A program made the position numbers and the translations under genes. Source: Alkaliphilus peptidifermentans DSM 18978 (GTDB taxonomy: Bacteria > Bacillota > Clostridia > Peptostreptococcales > Natronincolaceae). From it: a DNA stretch of 32,062 bases. The stretch lies in contig NZ_FMUS01000010.1 of the NCBI RefSeq assembly GCF_900101495.1, positions 104,041 to 136,102 on the forward strand, in the 5' to 3' direction. The notes under the pieces are model-generated. The model was not told where the DNA came from. It saw only the letters and a program-made list of their open reading frames with translations, and ran no database searches. Of the stretch, positions 9,438 through 16,941 are shown piece after piece; positions within the stretch are counted from its first letter, which is position 1; every line of letters begins with the position of its first letter.

Positions 9438-10586
9438 CTATGCAAAAAAGTCAACAACTCTTTCTACAATGAAAGCTACTTCTTCATCTTTTAATTCTGG
9501 GAACATGGGTAAGGATAAAACTTGATTACATGCAGCTTCAGCTATAGGAAAATCACCTTTACAGTAGCCAAGTGAAGAATAGGCTTTTTGTAAATGAATT
9601 GGAATCGGATAATAAACAGTTGAAGAGATTCCGCAGTTTTTCAAATAATTTTGTAACTGATTGCGTTGGTCGGTTTGAATAGTATATTGATGATAGACAT
9701 GATATGCATAATCTGGCTCCAACGGCAGCTTGATGGATAATCTACATGCAGATATGTGTTCTTGAAATAAACTACTATATAGTTCAGCGATTTCACGTCT
9801 TCTTATGGTCCATTGCTTAATATATTTAAACTTAACATTTAGAATAGCAGCTTGAAGCTCATCCAGCCTACTGTTATATCCAATTATATCATGGTGATAT
9901 TTATGTTTTGCTCCATGAAGTCGTAACAATTTTATTTTGTCGGCAATTTTAGCATTATCTGTAATTACCATACCTCCATCACCAAATGAACCGAAATTTT
10001 TAGTAGGAAAAAAACTAAAACAACCTGTATCACCAAAGGATCCAACACTTTTATCATTGCATTTAGCTCCTAACGCCTGAGCAGCATCCTCTATAATTTT
10101 TAATCTGTGCTCTTTAGCTACTTGTGCAATTTTGGTCATTTCTGCTGGACAGCCATATAAATGAACAGGAATTATAGCTTTTGTTTTTGTAGATATCCTT
10201 TTTTTTAATAAGTCAGCATTAATATTCCATGTATCAGGATCTATATCAACAAAAACTGGTTTAGCACCTACACGACTTATTGCGGCGGCTGTAGCAATAA
10301 AAGTGAAAGGAGTTGTTATTACTTCATCTCCGTAGCCTATATCACAGGCCATTAAGGATAAATTAAGAGCGTCACTGCCACTGGCTACACCAATGCCATT
10401 ATCTACTTCACAAAGACTAGAAACCATATTTTCCAAAACTTTGACATTTTCATCCAGAATAAATATACCTTTATTTACAACTTGTAAAAAACAATCAACT
10501 AGTTCTTTTTGTAGTATTCTGTTTTGTCGAGTGAGGCTAAAGCTGGGTATATTAGTTAATTTAATCTGCTCTAACAAAATATTCAT
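9438..10586 (-). CDS. DegT/DnrJ/EryC1-family sugar aminotransferase (WbpE-like)
   Basis: The protein is 382 residues and uses pyridoxal phosphate. Lys196 in FFPTKNFGSFGDGG is the PLP lysine; the ASGSDAL loop, TPFTFIATA and EDAAQALGA are the other cofactor-site blocks. The family transfers an amino group from glutamate onto a keto-sugar nucleotide. Here the substrate is probably the 3-keto product of the Gfo/Idh/MocA enzyme, as for WbpE/WlbC. The ATG at 10586 abuts its AGAAAGGA, so translation may begin at the TTG at 10577, which has a 9-base spacing. A CATATAATG box at 10619-10611 could be a -10, but no clear -35 is seen. Confidence 0.85.
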   Translation of the reverse strand: MNILLEQIKLTNIPSFSLTRQNRILQKELVDCFLQVVNKGIFILDENVKVLENMVSSLCEVDNGIGVASGSDALNLSLMACDIGYGDEVITTPFTFIATAAAISRVGAKPVFVDIDPDTWNINADLLKKRISTKTKAIIPVHLYGCPAEMTKIAQVAKEHRLKIIEDAAQALGAKCNDKSVGSFGDTGCFSFFPTKNFGSFGDGGMVITDNAKIADKIKLLRLHGAKHKYHHDIIGYNSRLDELQAAILNVKFKYIKQWTIRRREIAELYSSLFQEHISACRLSIKLPLEPDYAYHVYHQYTIQTDQRNQLQNYLKNCGISSTVYYPIPIHLQKAYSSLGYCKGDFPIAEAACNQVLSLPMFPELKDEEVAFIVERVVDFFA

Positions 10587-10852
10587 TCCTTTCTACCTAA
10601 ATCTTCGTAACATTATATGAAAAGTTTTAAGAAGTTGATACTTTTAGTGGGGAAGAGGCAAAGTACTGATTATATTATTTCAAATAATGTAAAGGCAAGG
10701 CTTTATAGCCTTGCATTCTTGCTTAGAGATAGCTTATTGCTTGAAGGTGATTCTTTTCAATATAATTTATGAAAAGATATTAAAGTTGTGAAGGTTTTTG
10801 ATATAAATAAAAATTTGAAAGTAAGATCTACTTTCAAATTTTTTTGAAATAG
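10587..10852. other. Intergenic region with hairpin GCAAGGCT/AGCCTTGC
   Basis: This gap holds an 8-bp perfect stem at 10695-10714 with a TTAT loop. It lacks a strong T-run on either strand, so its function is unclear. The left end is the upstream region of the aminotransferase gene and the right end contains the terminator listed separately. No coding potential was seen. Confidence 0.4.
10810..10842 (-). terminator. Terminator of the YheC/D gene at 10.9-12.0 kb
   Basis: AAAATTTGAAAGTA pairs with TACTTTCAAATTTT around an AGATC loop, a 14-bp stem 11 bases beyond the stop codon. T-rich sequence follows on the minus strand (ATTTTTATTTATA). Confidence 0.75.
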
Positions 10853-11977
10853 TTATACCCTATGACTATATCTAAATTCTGCATATTTTAGTAAATTTAA
10901 ATATGATTGATTAATTGTTTTCTTATCATATGCTTTATGAAGAGAGACCTTTAGGGAACGGGCGTTACATTCAATAAACCATAACTTGCCGCTCTTATCA
11001 AGCCCAACATCGATACCTATTTCACCACTTGGACCGTAGTACTTTTCTATACTTTCATAGGCCAGCCTTAAAAAGGCTTCTATCTTACTTTTCAATTCTT
11101 TTGTCTCATCATCTGAATAATTCATTATTACGTTAAAGAAATGATCAAAAGTAAAGCACTCAGCATGAGTTGTTATTGGTGCATTATATTGTCCTATACG
11201 TACTGGAATTGCAGCTACTGTAATTTTCCCATTAGCATTTCTCTGCACCTCAGCACGCAAATCTACAATTTTATTGTCTATGGTTATTAGATCGATAGCT
11301 TGTTGAATTAAAAATGTGCGTTTGGCATAAAACTTTTTTATTCTATCGATCAAAATATTAAAGTTTTCCACCCTATAGACATATAATTTATCAATATAAT
11401 AACTGTATTCATAGCCACCTTTAGGTAATTTAGTAACCTTCATAACCTGCTTACCTCGCCCGCCTCTACAGGCCTTTAAATATAATTTTTCGCTCTTTTC
11501 AAACATTCTCAGCAAATCAATAGGTTCTTTATAAATTCTTGTTATGGGTAAATACTGCAGAAAATTGTTCTCTTTTGATAAATGTGTATATACCTCCCAC
11601 TTATTAAAACCCTGAAGATAGTTTAAAGGTTTAACTTTACGATTTTTAAGTTGTTTCTCAAAATTACGGGATGATTTTTTTTGACTTGTTGAGCTGTTTT
11701 TCTTGTAAATAATATCTGGGTAAGGAAATTCACCCTTTTCCCAAAGGCCTTTTTTATCGTTAAAATAAATAGCTTTAATCCTCTTCTTAATTAAATCAAC
11801 ATCCTTTATTGAGAATACATATAGAGTTAAACCCATCTGCTTATTTGCGTCTTTTAATTCTGTAAGGGTTGGTATTTCTTCTCTTTTTAAAAGTTTTTTT
11901 ATACTAATGCTTCTAACAAGTACTCCTACTGTCGGTCTTGTTTTAGATAAATTTGATTTTCGTTTTTTTTTAGCCAT
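10853..11977 (-). CDS. YheC/YheD-family spore-coat-associated ATP-grasp protein, copy 1
   Basis: The protein is 374 residues from the ATG at 11977, which has TTAGGAGGAG 4 bases upstream. It begins with a basic tail (MAKKKRKSN). The N-terminal domain (TVGVLVRS) is followed by an ATP-grasp core: LYLKACRGGRGKQVMKV is the glycine-rich nucleotide loop, FLIQQAIDL the hinge region, and GEIGIDVGLD with LWFIECNARS the metal-binding acidic and Asn residues. YheC and YheD of B. subtilis are in the spore coat and YheD forms rings around the forespore; the ligated substrates are unknown. A paralogue lies immediately upstream on the same strand. All ATP-grasp landmark residues appear present, so it is probably an active enzyme. 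Confidence 0.85.
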   Translation of the reverse strand: MAKKKRKSNLSKTRPTVGVLVRSISIKKLLKREEIPTLTELKDANKQMGLTLYVFSIKDVDLIKKRIKAIYFNDKKGLWEKGEFPYPDIIYKKNSSTSQKKSSRNFEKQLKNRKVKPLNYLQGFNKWEVYTHLSKENNFLQYLPITRIYKEPIDLLRMFEKSEKLYLKACRGGRGKQVMKVTKLPKGGYEYSYYIDKLYVYRVENFNILIDRIKKFYAKRTFLIQQAIDLITIDNKIVDLRAEVQRNANGKITVAAIPVRIGQYNAPITTHAECFTFDHFFNVIMNYSDDETKELKSKIEAFLRLAYESIEKYYGPSGEIGIDVGLDKSGKLWFIECNARSLKVSLHKAYDKKTINQSYLNLLKYAEFRYSHRV

Positions 11978-12109
11978 TTTTCTCCTCCTAATCAATTGAG
12001 TGGAAGTGGAAAAATATTTATTGTGTTAATTATTTTTCCTAAGATAGTATATTAATAAATTATCTCTTCTGTTACACTCAGTAAATCTTCAGCTTAAAAA
12101 AGGCTAGTT

Positions 12110-13231
12110 TTAGGGGGATTGTGTATAAAGGTAGCTGGAATATTTTAATAAGCTTATATAGGATTCATCAATTGTTTTTTTATCATGAACGTTAAAAAAG
12201 GAAACTTTACTGGAATAGGCATTACATTCAATAAACCATAGATCTCCATTGGTATCTAGTGCAATATCAATAGAAAGCTCTCCGCTTTGTCCATAAGCCT
12301 TTTCAACGGATTCATATATTGCAATTAAAAGTTTATTAATCTTATCTTTTAATTCAATAACTAATTCTTCAGAATAGTCCATTTTATTTCTAAAAAAACT
12401 TTCAAATCCATAGCTTGAAGCATGGGTTGTTATAGGAGTATTATTATTGCTTACTCTAACTGCCATTCCAGCTATAATAATAGTTCCATCCCCATTCCTT
12501 TGTAGCTCTGATCGTATATCGATGACTTTTTGATTAAGTGATAATAAATCGATGGCCTCTTGTATAATAAATTTTTTCCCTTTATAGAAGGTGAGAAGTA
12601 TGTCAATAAGGGAATCAAAGTCATTTGCTTTATTAATATATAATTGGTTTTTAAAATGACTAATCCGAAAACCAGCATCAAGCATTTTTTCTACACAAAT
12701 GACTCCTCTGCCACCTCCACTGAAACAGCTCTTTAAATAGACTTTATTAAATCTATTAAGCATATCTTTTAAGGAATCAGGGTCTTTATATAATGTCGTA
12801 AAGGGTAAATAGGAGGTTAGATTTATGTTACTAGATAAATGCAAGTATATTTCCCACTTGCTGAAGCAGTATAAATAATTAATATTCTTTATGTTTAGAG
12901 TTTTTAATTTTTTTTCAAAGGAACGTAATAGATTATCATTATTTGAACCATAGCATTTATAGATTAAATCCGGTAGGGGAAAGGATTTCTTTTCCCACTT
13001 GGTAGTTTTACTATTGTAAAAGATACCTATGATATAGGGTAGACTCAATTTTAAATCTTTTACTGAAAAGAAGTACATTGTGTGATTGAATTGTTGGTTT
13101 GCTTGTATTAGTTTTAAATGCTTAGGCAGTGGGTTCTGATGATCAATAATTCTTTCTTTATGAGCTTCCTTTACTAGTAATCCAATAATTGGTCCTTTAG
13201 ATCTTGCTATTGGGTTATATGTAGCAGTCAT
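12110..13231 (-). CDS. YheC/YheD-family spore-coat-associated ATP-grasp protein, copy 2
   Basis: The protein is 373 residues; the ATG follows GGAGGT by 6 bases. It aligns along its whole length with the downstream copy: GPIIGLLVKEA, DLIYKCYGS, FSKWEIYLHLS, VYLKSCFSGGGRGVICV, FIIQEAIDLLS, GELSIDIALD and LWFIECNAYSSKVS. It lacks the basic N-terminal tail of the other copy. The glycine-rich loop is SGGGRG here and RGGRG there. The two genes probably arose by tandem duplication and are 132 bases apart on the same strand. By family it is a spore-coat protein of the mother cell; what it ligates is not known. Confidence 0.85.
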   Translation of the reverse strand: MTATYNPIARSKGPIIGLLVKEAHKERIIDHQNPLPKHLKLIQANQQFNHTMYFFSVKDLKLSLPYIIGIFYNSKTTKWEKKSFPLPDLIYKCYGSNNDNLLRSFEKKLKTLNIKNINYLYCFSKWEIYLHLSSNINLTSYLPFTTLYKDPDSLKDMLNRFNKVYLKSCFSGGGRGVICVEKMLDAGFRISHFKNQLYINKANDFDSLIDILLTFYKGKKFIIQEAIDLLSLNQKVIDIRSELQRNGDGTIIIAGMAVRVSNNNTPITTHASSYGFESFFRNKMDYSEELVIELKDKINKLLIAIYESVEKAYGQSGELSIDIALDTNGDLWFIECNAYSSKVSFFNVHDKKTIDESYISLLKYSSYLYTQSP

Positions 13232-13263
13232 ATTATACCTCCATAATATTTACCATAATAATA

Positions 13264-13295
13264 AAGGCAAGACCATTTTTATAGAGGCCTTACCT
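13264..13295 (-). terminator. Imperfect hairpin after the 13.35-14.64 kb gene
   Basis: AAGGCAAGACC pairs with GGCCTTACCTT with two wobble positions. It lies about 57 bases beyond the stop of the minus-strand gene; only TATTATTAT follows the stem on that strand, so it is a weak terminator candidate. Confidence 0.4.
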
Positions 13296-13351
13296 TGTGG
13301 CATTTTTGATATTTCTTTCTAGTCTTTACTTTTGCACTATTCAAATAGAGT

Positions 13352-14641
13352 CTATGGGTACATAATATTATAAATATTATTTAAATCACTTTTGCCTTTA
13401 TCATTCTTCTTGTAAGGAAGCTTCCTTAGATTAAAATCTTCTTTATCATATGGTGTTGGCTTGAAGGTGGGTATAGTAGATTGATTTCCATAGCCCTGAT
13501 TACTACCTCTTGAATTCCAAACACCCCTCGGTGAAATTCTTGGGGGTAGTGCCATACTCCCATTGTTGGGTGAGGGTCTTTGAAATTGATGAACTGGCCC
13601 TTCACCAGGAACCCGAAGAGGAAAGGCAAGATGAGGATAATAGTTTGATCTTTGTGCATCTCTTTTTTCCTTCATAGGTAGATATATTTTTTTGTCGCGA
13701 GAATTATTTCTTCTTATTCTATCAGCCTTAATCTTTGCAATTTTTTTATTACTGGTATATTTAATTTGCTTATTTTGCTTATCAACATGAGACTTTATAT
13801 TAGAATTGTCCTCAACTTTTTTATTTTTTTCACTTGTATTGATTTTTTCAGTTTCTTCAGCATTCTCAGTACTAATTGATTGCTTTAATCCTTCCAACTC
13901 ACTTTCATAGCTTGCTAATTTATTTATAAGGTTATCAAGTTCAATCTGTTCCTTTATCAAAATATCTTTATTAATAACTTTCTGATTAAGGCTATCTAAA
14001 AAATTTAATATTCTATTCTGATCATCTATAGAGGGCCTATAACCAAGCTCTTCTATAATAGCTTTTAAGAGTATTTCTACAAAATTGTCTAGCAAATTTT
14101 CCTTCAAAGTATGAATTCCAATATCTAAAATAATTGTAGGAGTCGAGCTTCCAAATAAATAAGACCAATACTTAGTTGTCTTAAGTTTGTTCCAAAAATC
14201 TGCTACTTTATATGTAAACTTTGCTTCTAAAAATGTAAGTTGTTTTAATAAATGCTTTGTAATATAAGTACTTGTTTTTTGTATCTCAAAGGGCAAGTAT
14301 ACCATGAGGTTAGTATCCTTATCTGTTAAAGAAAAGCCAATAAAAATTTCTGAATCTAGGTATTCAAGAGAAGCTTTATCTGTAGAGCCTTCATCATGTA
14401 TTACTGCTGCACCTTCTTTTTTTAGAGCCTCTTCAAATTGTTTTACTAATGGCTTAAGACTATCATGTGGAGATAAAGTCCTTAATATTATTGTCTTGTC
14501 AGTTAGAGATGGAAATAGAAGAATGTTTTCCTTGTCTAAATTATATTTAATTCCTGTTGAGTTGCAGGAAGCAACTATAACATCTCTATCATTATTATTG
14601 AACTCTAAAATCTGCTTGTTATTCCATATTATACTACCCAT
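13352..14641 (-). CDS. Uncharacterised protein with possible degenerate amidase fold, coiled coil and basic tail
   Basis: The protein is 429 residues and I do not recognise it firmly. Residues 1 to about 210 recall the later half of the N-acetylmuramoyl-L-alanine amidase_3 fold: FEEALKKEGAAVIHDE, DKDTNLMVYLPFEIQ, then TPTIILDIGIHTLKENLLDNFVEILLKAI, where amidases have the P-x-x-L-x-E-x-G motif. The zinc-binding His/Glu residues are not evident and the glutamate is Asp, so activity is doubtful. Residues 225-275 look coiled-coil, 276-340 are very Lys/Asn-rich, and the C-terminus is Pro/Gly/Asn/Arg-rich, as in many spore-coat proteins. There is no signal peptide. Its promoter resembles sigma-K and it sits next to YheC/D genes, so a spore-envelope role is inferred. 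Confidence 0.6.
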   Translation of the reverse strand: MGSIIWNNKQILEFNNNDRDVIVASCNSTGIKYNLDKENILLFPSLTDKTIILRTLSPHDSLKPLVKQFEEALKKEGAAVIHDEGSTDKASLEYLDSEIFIGFSLTDKDTNLMVYLPFEIQKTSTYITKHLLKQLTFLEAKFTYKVADFWNKLKTTKYWSYLFGSSTPTIILDIGIHTLKENLLDNFVEILLKAIIEELGYRPSIDDQNRILNFLDSLNQKVINKDILIKEQIELDNLINKLASYESELEGLKQSISTENAEETEKINTSEKNKKVEDNSNIKSHVDKQNKQIKYTSNKKIAKIKADRIRRNNSRDKKIYLPMKEKRDAQRSNYYPHLAFPLRVPGEGPVHQFQRPSPNNGSMALPPRISPRGVWNSRGSNQGYGNQSTIPTFKPTPYDKEDFNLRKLPYKKNDKGKSDLNNIYNIMYP

Positions 14642-14669
14642 GACTTCCCCACCTTAATGATTTTATTAA

Positions 14670-14696
14670 CATATTATGCAGTTACAGAAAATTTGT
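14670..14696 (-). promoter_or_regulatory. Near-match sigma-K promoter of the 13.35-14.64 kb gene
   Basis: On the minus strand, AC (14696-14695), a 16-bp spacer and CATAATATG (14678-14670) fit the pattern except for G in place of the last A. The start codon is about 29 bases downstream. Confidence 0.35.
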
Positions 14697-14716
14697 GTTT
14701 AATTTGCAGTAAATAA

Positions 14717-14753
14717 TAAAAAAAAATCTATTATGTGTAATACATAATAGATT
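14717..14753 (-). terminator. Strong intrinsic terminator of the CAP-domain gene at 14.8-15.5 kb
   Basis: AATCTATTATGT and ACATAATAGATT make a perfect 12-bp stem with a 5-base loop. On the minus strand the stem runs straight into a long T-tract. It is 33 bases beyond the stop codon. Confidence 0.88.
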
Positions 14754-14785
14754 CAGACTGATGAAAATTAAAATGAAGTAAAAAT

Positions 14786-15499
14786 CTACTGTTTAATAAA
14801 TAGCTGAGTAACAACAATTCCATATTCATCTGTAGTAATACCTAAACCAATATGGGTGAAGCTTGTACTTAAAATATTGTCTCTATGTCCTTGACTTGCC
14901 ATCAGAAGTACGTGGGCTTTCTGAACATCTCTACCCTTGGCTAAGTTTTCACCAACCTGTGAGAATGGAATCCCTGAATTATATACCATTTGATAAAAAG
15001 AGCCATATGTAGGAGAATTATGTGCAAAATAATTGTTCTTAATCATGTCAGCACTTTTCTTTTTAGCTAAATCTGCAAGCCCTGAATGCCATTGCAATGG
15101 TTCTAATCCATTTTTAGATCTTTCTTGGTTTATCATTTTCAGCATTGTTTCTTCAGAATTAGATGCGTTAGTTTCAACAGTTGGTGGAGAGACTGTTTTT
15201 GGCTTTAAAGGTGATGGAGTGGTATTAATGCTATCACCTTGATTTACAGATTGTAAGCCACGCATACTGCGTATCAAGTCAGCTGTAGTTGGATTATTGC
15301 TAGATTGAGACGTATTAGGTAGGCTACTTTTTTGTGGAGGTTGTACATTTTTTTGTTGTGATGGAGCTATGGGAGCTGTTTGACTTTGCTGACTAAGTAA
15401 TCTCTCTAATCCCCACGAGGCATAAGCCATCGAAGTAGACTGGATAATAAATGCTGATAAAACAACTACAGTAAATGATCTTCTAAGTGTTTTCTTCAA
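14786..15499 (-). CDS. Exported CAP-domain protein (SCP/YkwD-like), copy 1
   Basis: The protein is 237 residues from the TTG at 15499, which follows GGAGGAG by 5 bases; a TTG at 15517 is upstream of that site and unlikely. LKKTLRRSFTVVVLSAFIIQ and the following STSMAYAS form a Sec signal peptide with an AxA-like cleavage site. A Gln/Ser/Pro-rich linker (about 35-115) follows, then the CAP domain (about 118-237) with MINQERSKNGLEPL, YFAHNSPTYGS, VGENLAKG, GHRDNILS and HIGLGI. Bacterial CAP proteins are extracellular and their role is mostly unknown; related proteins occur in spore coats and on cell walls. It has its own promoter and terminator, so it is monocistronic. Confidence 0.87.
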   Translation of the reverse strand: MKKTLRRSFTVVVLSAFIIQSTSMAYASWGLERLLSQQSQTAPIAPSQQKNVQPPQKSSLPNTSQSSNNPTTADLIRSMRGLQSVNQGDSINTTPSPLKPKTVSPPTVETNASNSEETMLKMINQERSKNGLEPLQWHSGLADLAKKKSADMIKNNYFAHNSPTYGSFYQMVYNSGIPFSQVGENLAKGRDVQKAHVLLMASQGHRDNILSTSFTHIGLGITTDEYGIVVTQLFIKQ

Positions 15500-15548
15500 T
15501 TTTACTCCTCCTATCAAATTCTATAAATTTGTATGTCTACATATAACT

Positions 15549-15577
15549 ATTATACTATACATAATATGACATAACAA
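15549..15577 (-). promoter_or_regulatory. Sigma-A-like promoter of CAP gene copy 1
   Basis: TTGTTA (15577-15572), a 17-bp spacer and a consensus TATAAT (15554-15549) on the minus strand, 49 bases before the TTG start. It implies vegetative expression, unlike the neighbouring spore-type genes. Confidence 0.55.
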
Positions 15578-15773
15578 AAGGATAAAACTGGAGATTCCAA
15601 CATTAAAACGCATTATAAATTAACATAATGTAGGACAATGAGCAAATTCTTCCTCTAAATGGTTAGAGCAAATAAATGACGAAAGGTAAAATATTAATTC
15701 CTATATGTAACGTTTATTCTATTGAATAATATACTGTGAGTATAAGTGTATTCATATAGAAAGGAGAAGAGTA

Positions 15774-16049
15774 TTGAAACCAAAAGAAAGGATGTATATT
15801 GATGCAAAGAATGAACAATTTCAGCTTAAGGGTACAAAGGAAGTATGCTATTTAATAAAGGGTGTAGATGAGAACACCATTAAACAGAGAATTTATGATT
15901 CTGTTGGTATTCATACCTTGAGAATTGAGATTGTTCCTTCTAGTGAAAAAGTAATAATTACCTATAATGAAAACTTTATTAGTCCAACCTTTATGGACTA
16001 CAGATTTAATTTAAAGGGTTTATCTTTTAAAAGAGAAGAATGTAAATGA
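15774..16049 (+). CDS. Small ferredoxin-fold (HMA-like) protein without CxxC, 1 of 3
   Basis: The protein is 91 residues from a TTG start after AAAGGAGAAG. The segment EVCYLIKGVDENTIKQRIYDSV, then GIHTLRIEIVPSSEKVIITYNENF and FMDYRFNLKGLSF follows the beta-alpha-beta-beta-alpha-beta layout of heavy-metal-associated (HMA) domains: strand ending at a GVD turn, helix, GI-x-x-L strand, KVIITY strand, helix, LKGLSF. The CxxC metal site that HMA domains carry after the first strand is absent. It is the first of three same-strand small genes of the same layout. No function can be assigned. A protein-interaction or assembly role is possible. Confidence 0.6.
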   Translation: MKPKERMYIDAKNEQFQLKGTKEVCYLIKGVDENTIKQRIYDSVGIHTLRIEIVPSSEKVIITYNENFISPTFMDYRFNLKGLSFKREECK

Positions 16050-16081
16050 TATAAAGAATAGCACGTAAGGAGGCATTAAAA

Positions 16082-16378
16082 TTGTCATTTTACGATATTA
16101 ATAGGACGACTGAAAATAACAGAACTGCAAATATGAGGTTAGTAATTAGAGATATGTTGACTTGGGAGGATTATAATATTATCACTAAAGAATTGAAAAA
16201 GGATACAGGTATAAAAAGCATAGCACCATTTACTGATGGTAATATACTTAAAATAACATATTGGCCTTCACGCTATAATATTGAGAATACTTTTTATTTA
16301 ATTGGTAGATTAGGATATAGGATAGTTGATAAGAGGAAAAAATTGAAGTCAGCTGATTTAAGTAAAAGACGTGGCTGA
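16082..16378 (+). CDS. Small ferredoxin-fold (HMA-like) protein without CxxC, 2 of 3
   Basis: The protein is 98 residues from a TTG with AAGGAGG 8 bases upstream. MRLVIRDMLTWEDYNIITKELKK, TGIKSIAPFTDGNILKITYWP and NIENTFYLIGRLGYRIV again give the HMA order of strands and helices, ending in the LGYRI strand that HMA domains share (GY). The position of the metal-binding CxxC is occupied by MLTWED. A short basic tail follows (KKLKSADLSKRRG). It starts 32 bases after the first member. Confidence 0.6.
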   Translation: MSFYDINRTTENNRTANMRLVIRDMLTWEDYNIITKELKKDTGIKSIAPFTDGNILKITYWPSRYNIENTFYLIGRLGYRIVDKRKKLKSADLSKRRG

Positions 16379-16394
16379 TGTGTAAATAGAAGAT

Positions 16395-16413
16395 AACAGA
16401 CAGTTTGTCTGTT
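16395..16413 (+). other. Small hairpin between HMA-like genes 2 and 3
   Basis: AACAGACA and TGTCTGTT form an 8-bp stem with a 3-base loop, followed by TAATAAATTTTAATAA. It could be a weak terminator or a transcript-processing or attenuation site that lowers expression of the third gene. Confidence 0.45.
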
Positions 16414-16440
16414 TAATAAATTTTAATAAGGAGGGTTGTA

Positions 16441-16776
16441 ATGAGTTTATATGAAGACAAATTAGATAAGCTTACTGCAAAAATGGAGGAGATATCTTAT
16501 TCATCTGTTCCCCCCAAATATACGGAGTTAATAGAAAAATTTCAAGCTCAAAATACTTACAATTCAATCACTATGAACATTATGATTACAAACCTTGACA
16601 ATGAAAATGACCATGAAATTTTATCAACAGCCCTAAATGAAATAAAAGGAGTGAAACGTATAGGAGATTTTCAACGTCAGAAGCTGGCAGTAACCTTCAA
16701 TCAAAATGAAACCAGCTTAGAACATATAGTTTATAAGATATCAAAAATGGGCTATCGGTACATTAACAGATTCTGA
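16441..16776 (+). CDS. Small ferredoxin-fold (HMA-like) protein without CxxC, 3 of 3
   Basis: The protein is 111 residues; the ATG follows AAGGAGGGTTGTA. It has an N-terminal helix of about 40 residues (LDKLTAKMEEISY, YTELIEKFQAQ), then the clearest HMA-like fold of the three: ITMNIMITNLDNENDHEILSTALNEI, KGVKRIGDFQRQKLAVTFNQ and LEHIVYKISKMGYRYI. The G-V-x-x-I and MGY-x-Y-I signatures of HMA domains are present but no cysteines are, so copper or zinc binding as in CopZ is not expected. Divergence between the three is large, so any duplication is old. Confidence 0.62.
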   Translation: MSLYEDKLDKLTAKMEEISYSSVPPKYTELIEKFQAQNTYNSITMNIMITNLDNENDHEILSTALNEIKGVKRIGDFQRQKLAVTFNQNETSLEHIVYKISKMGYRYINRF

Positions 16777-16941
16777 CAAAAATGCTAAAGTCAGGGTGGC
16801 TTAATAGCGTTAATAACAATAAAAAAAAATGAAGATTACTATTAACTTTGTAACACATAACTATATAAATTAATACTATGAAGTAGAAGTAAAACATAAG
16901 TTTTAACTTTTTAACAAAAAATTAAAGAAGGAGGATAAAAG

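Noticed and set aside
15722-15768. TTGAAT ... TATAAG and CATATAGAA as promoter of the HMA-like genes
   Set aside because: Spacing is 13 bp for the first and the second lacks the TA at the end; neither is good enough to call.
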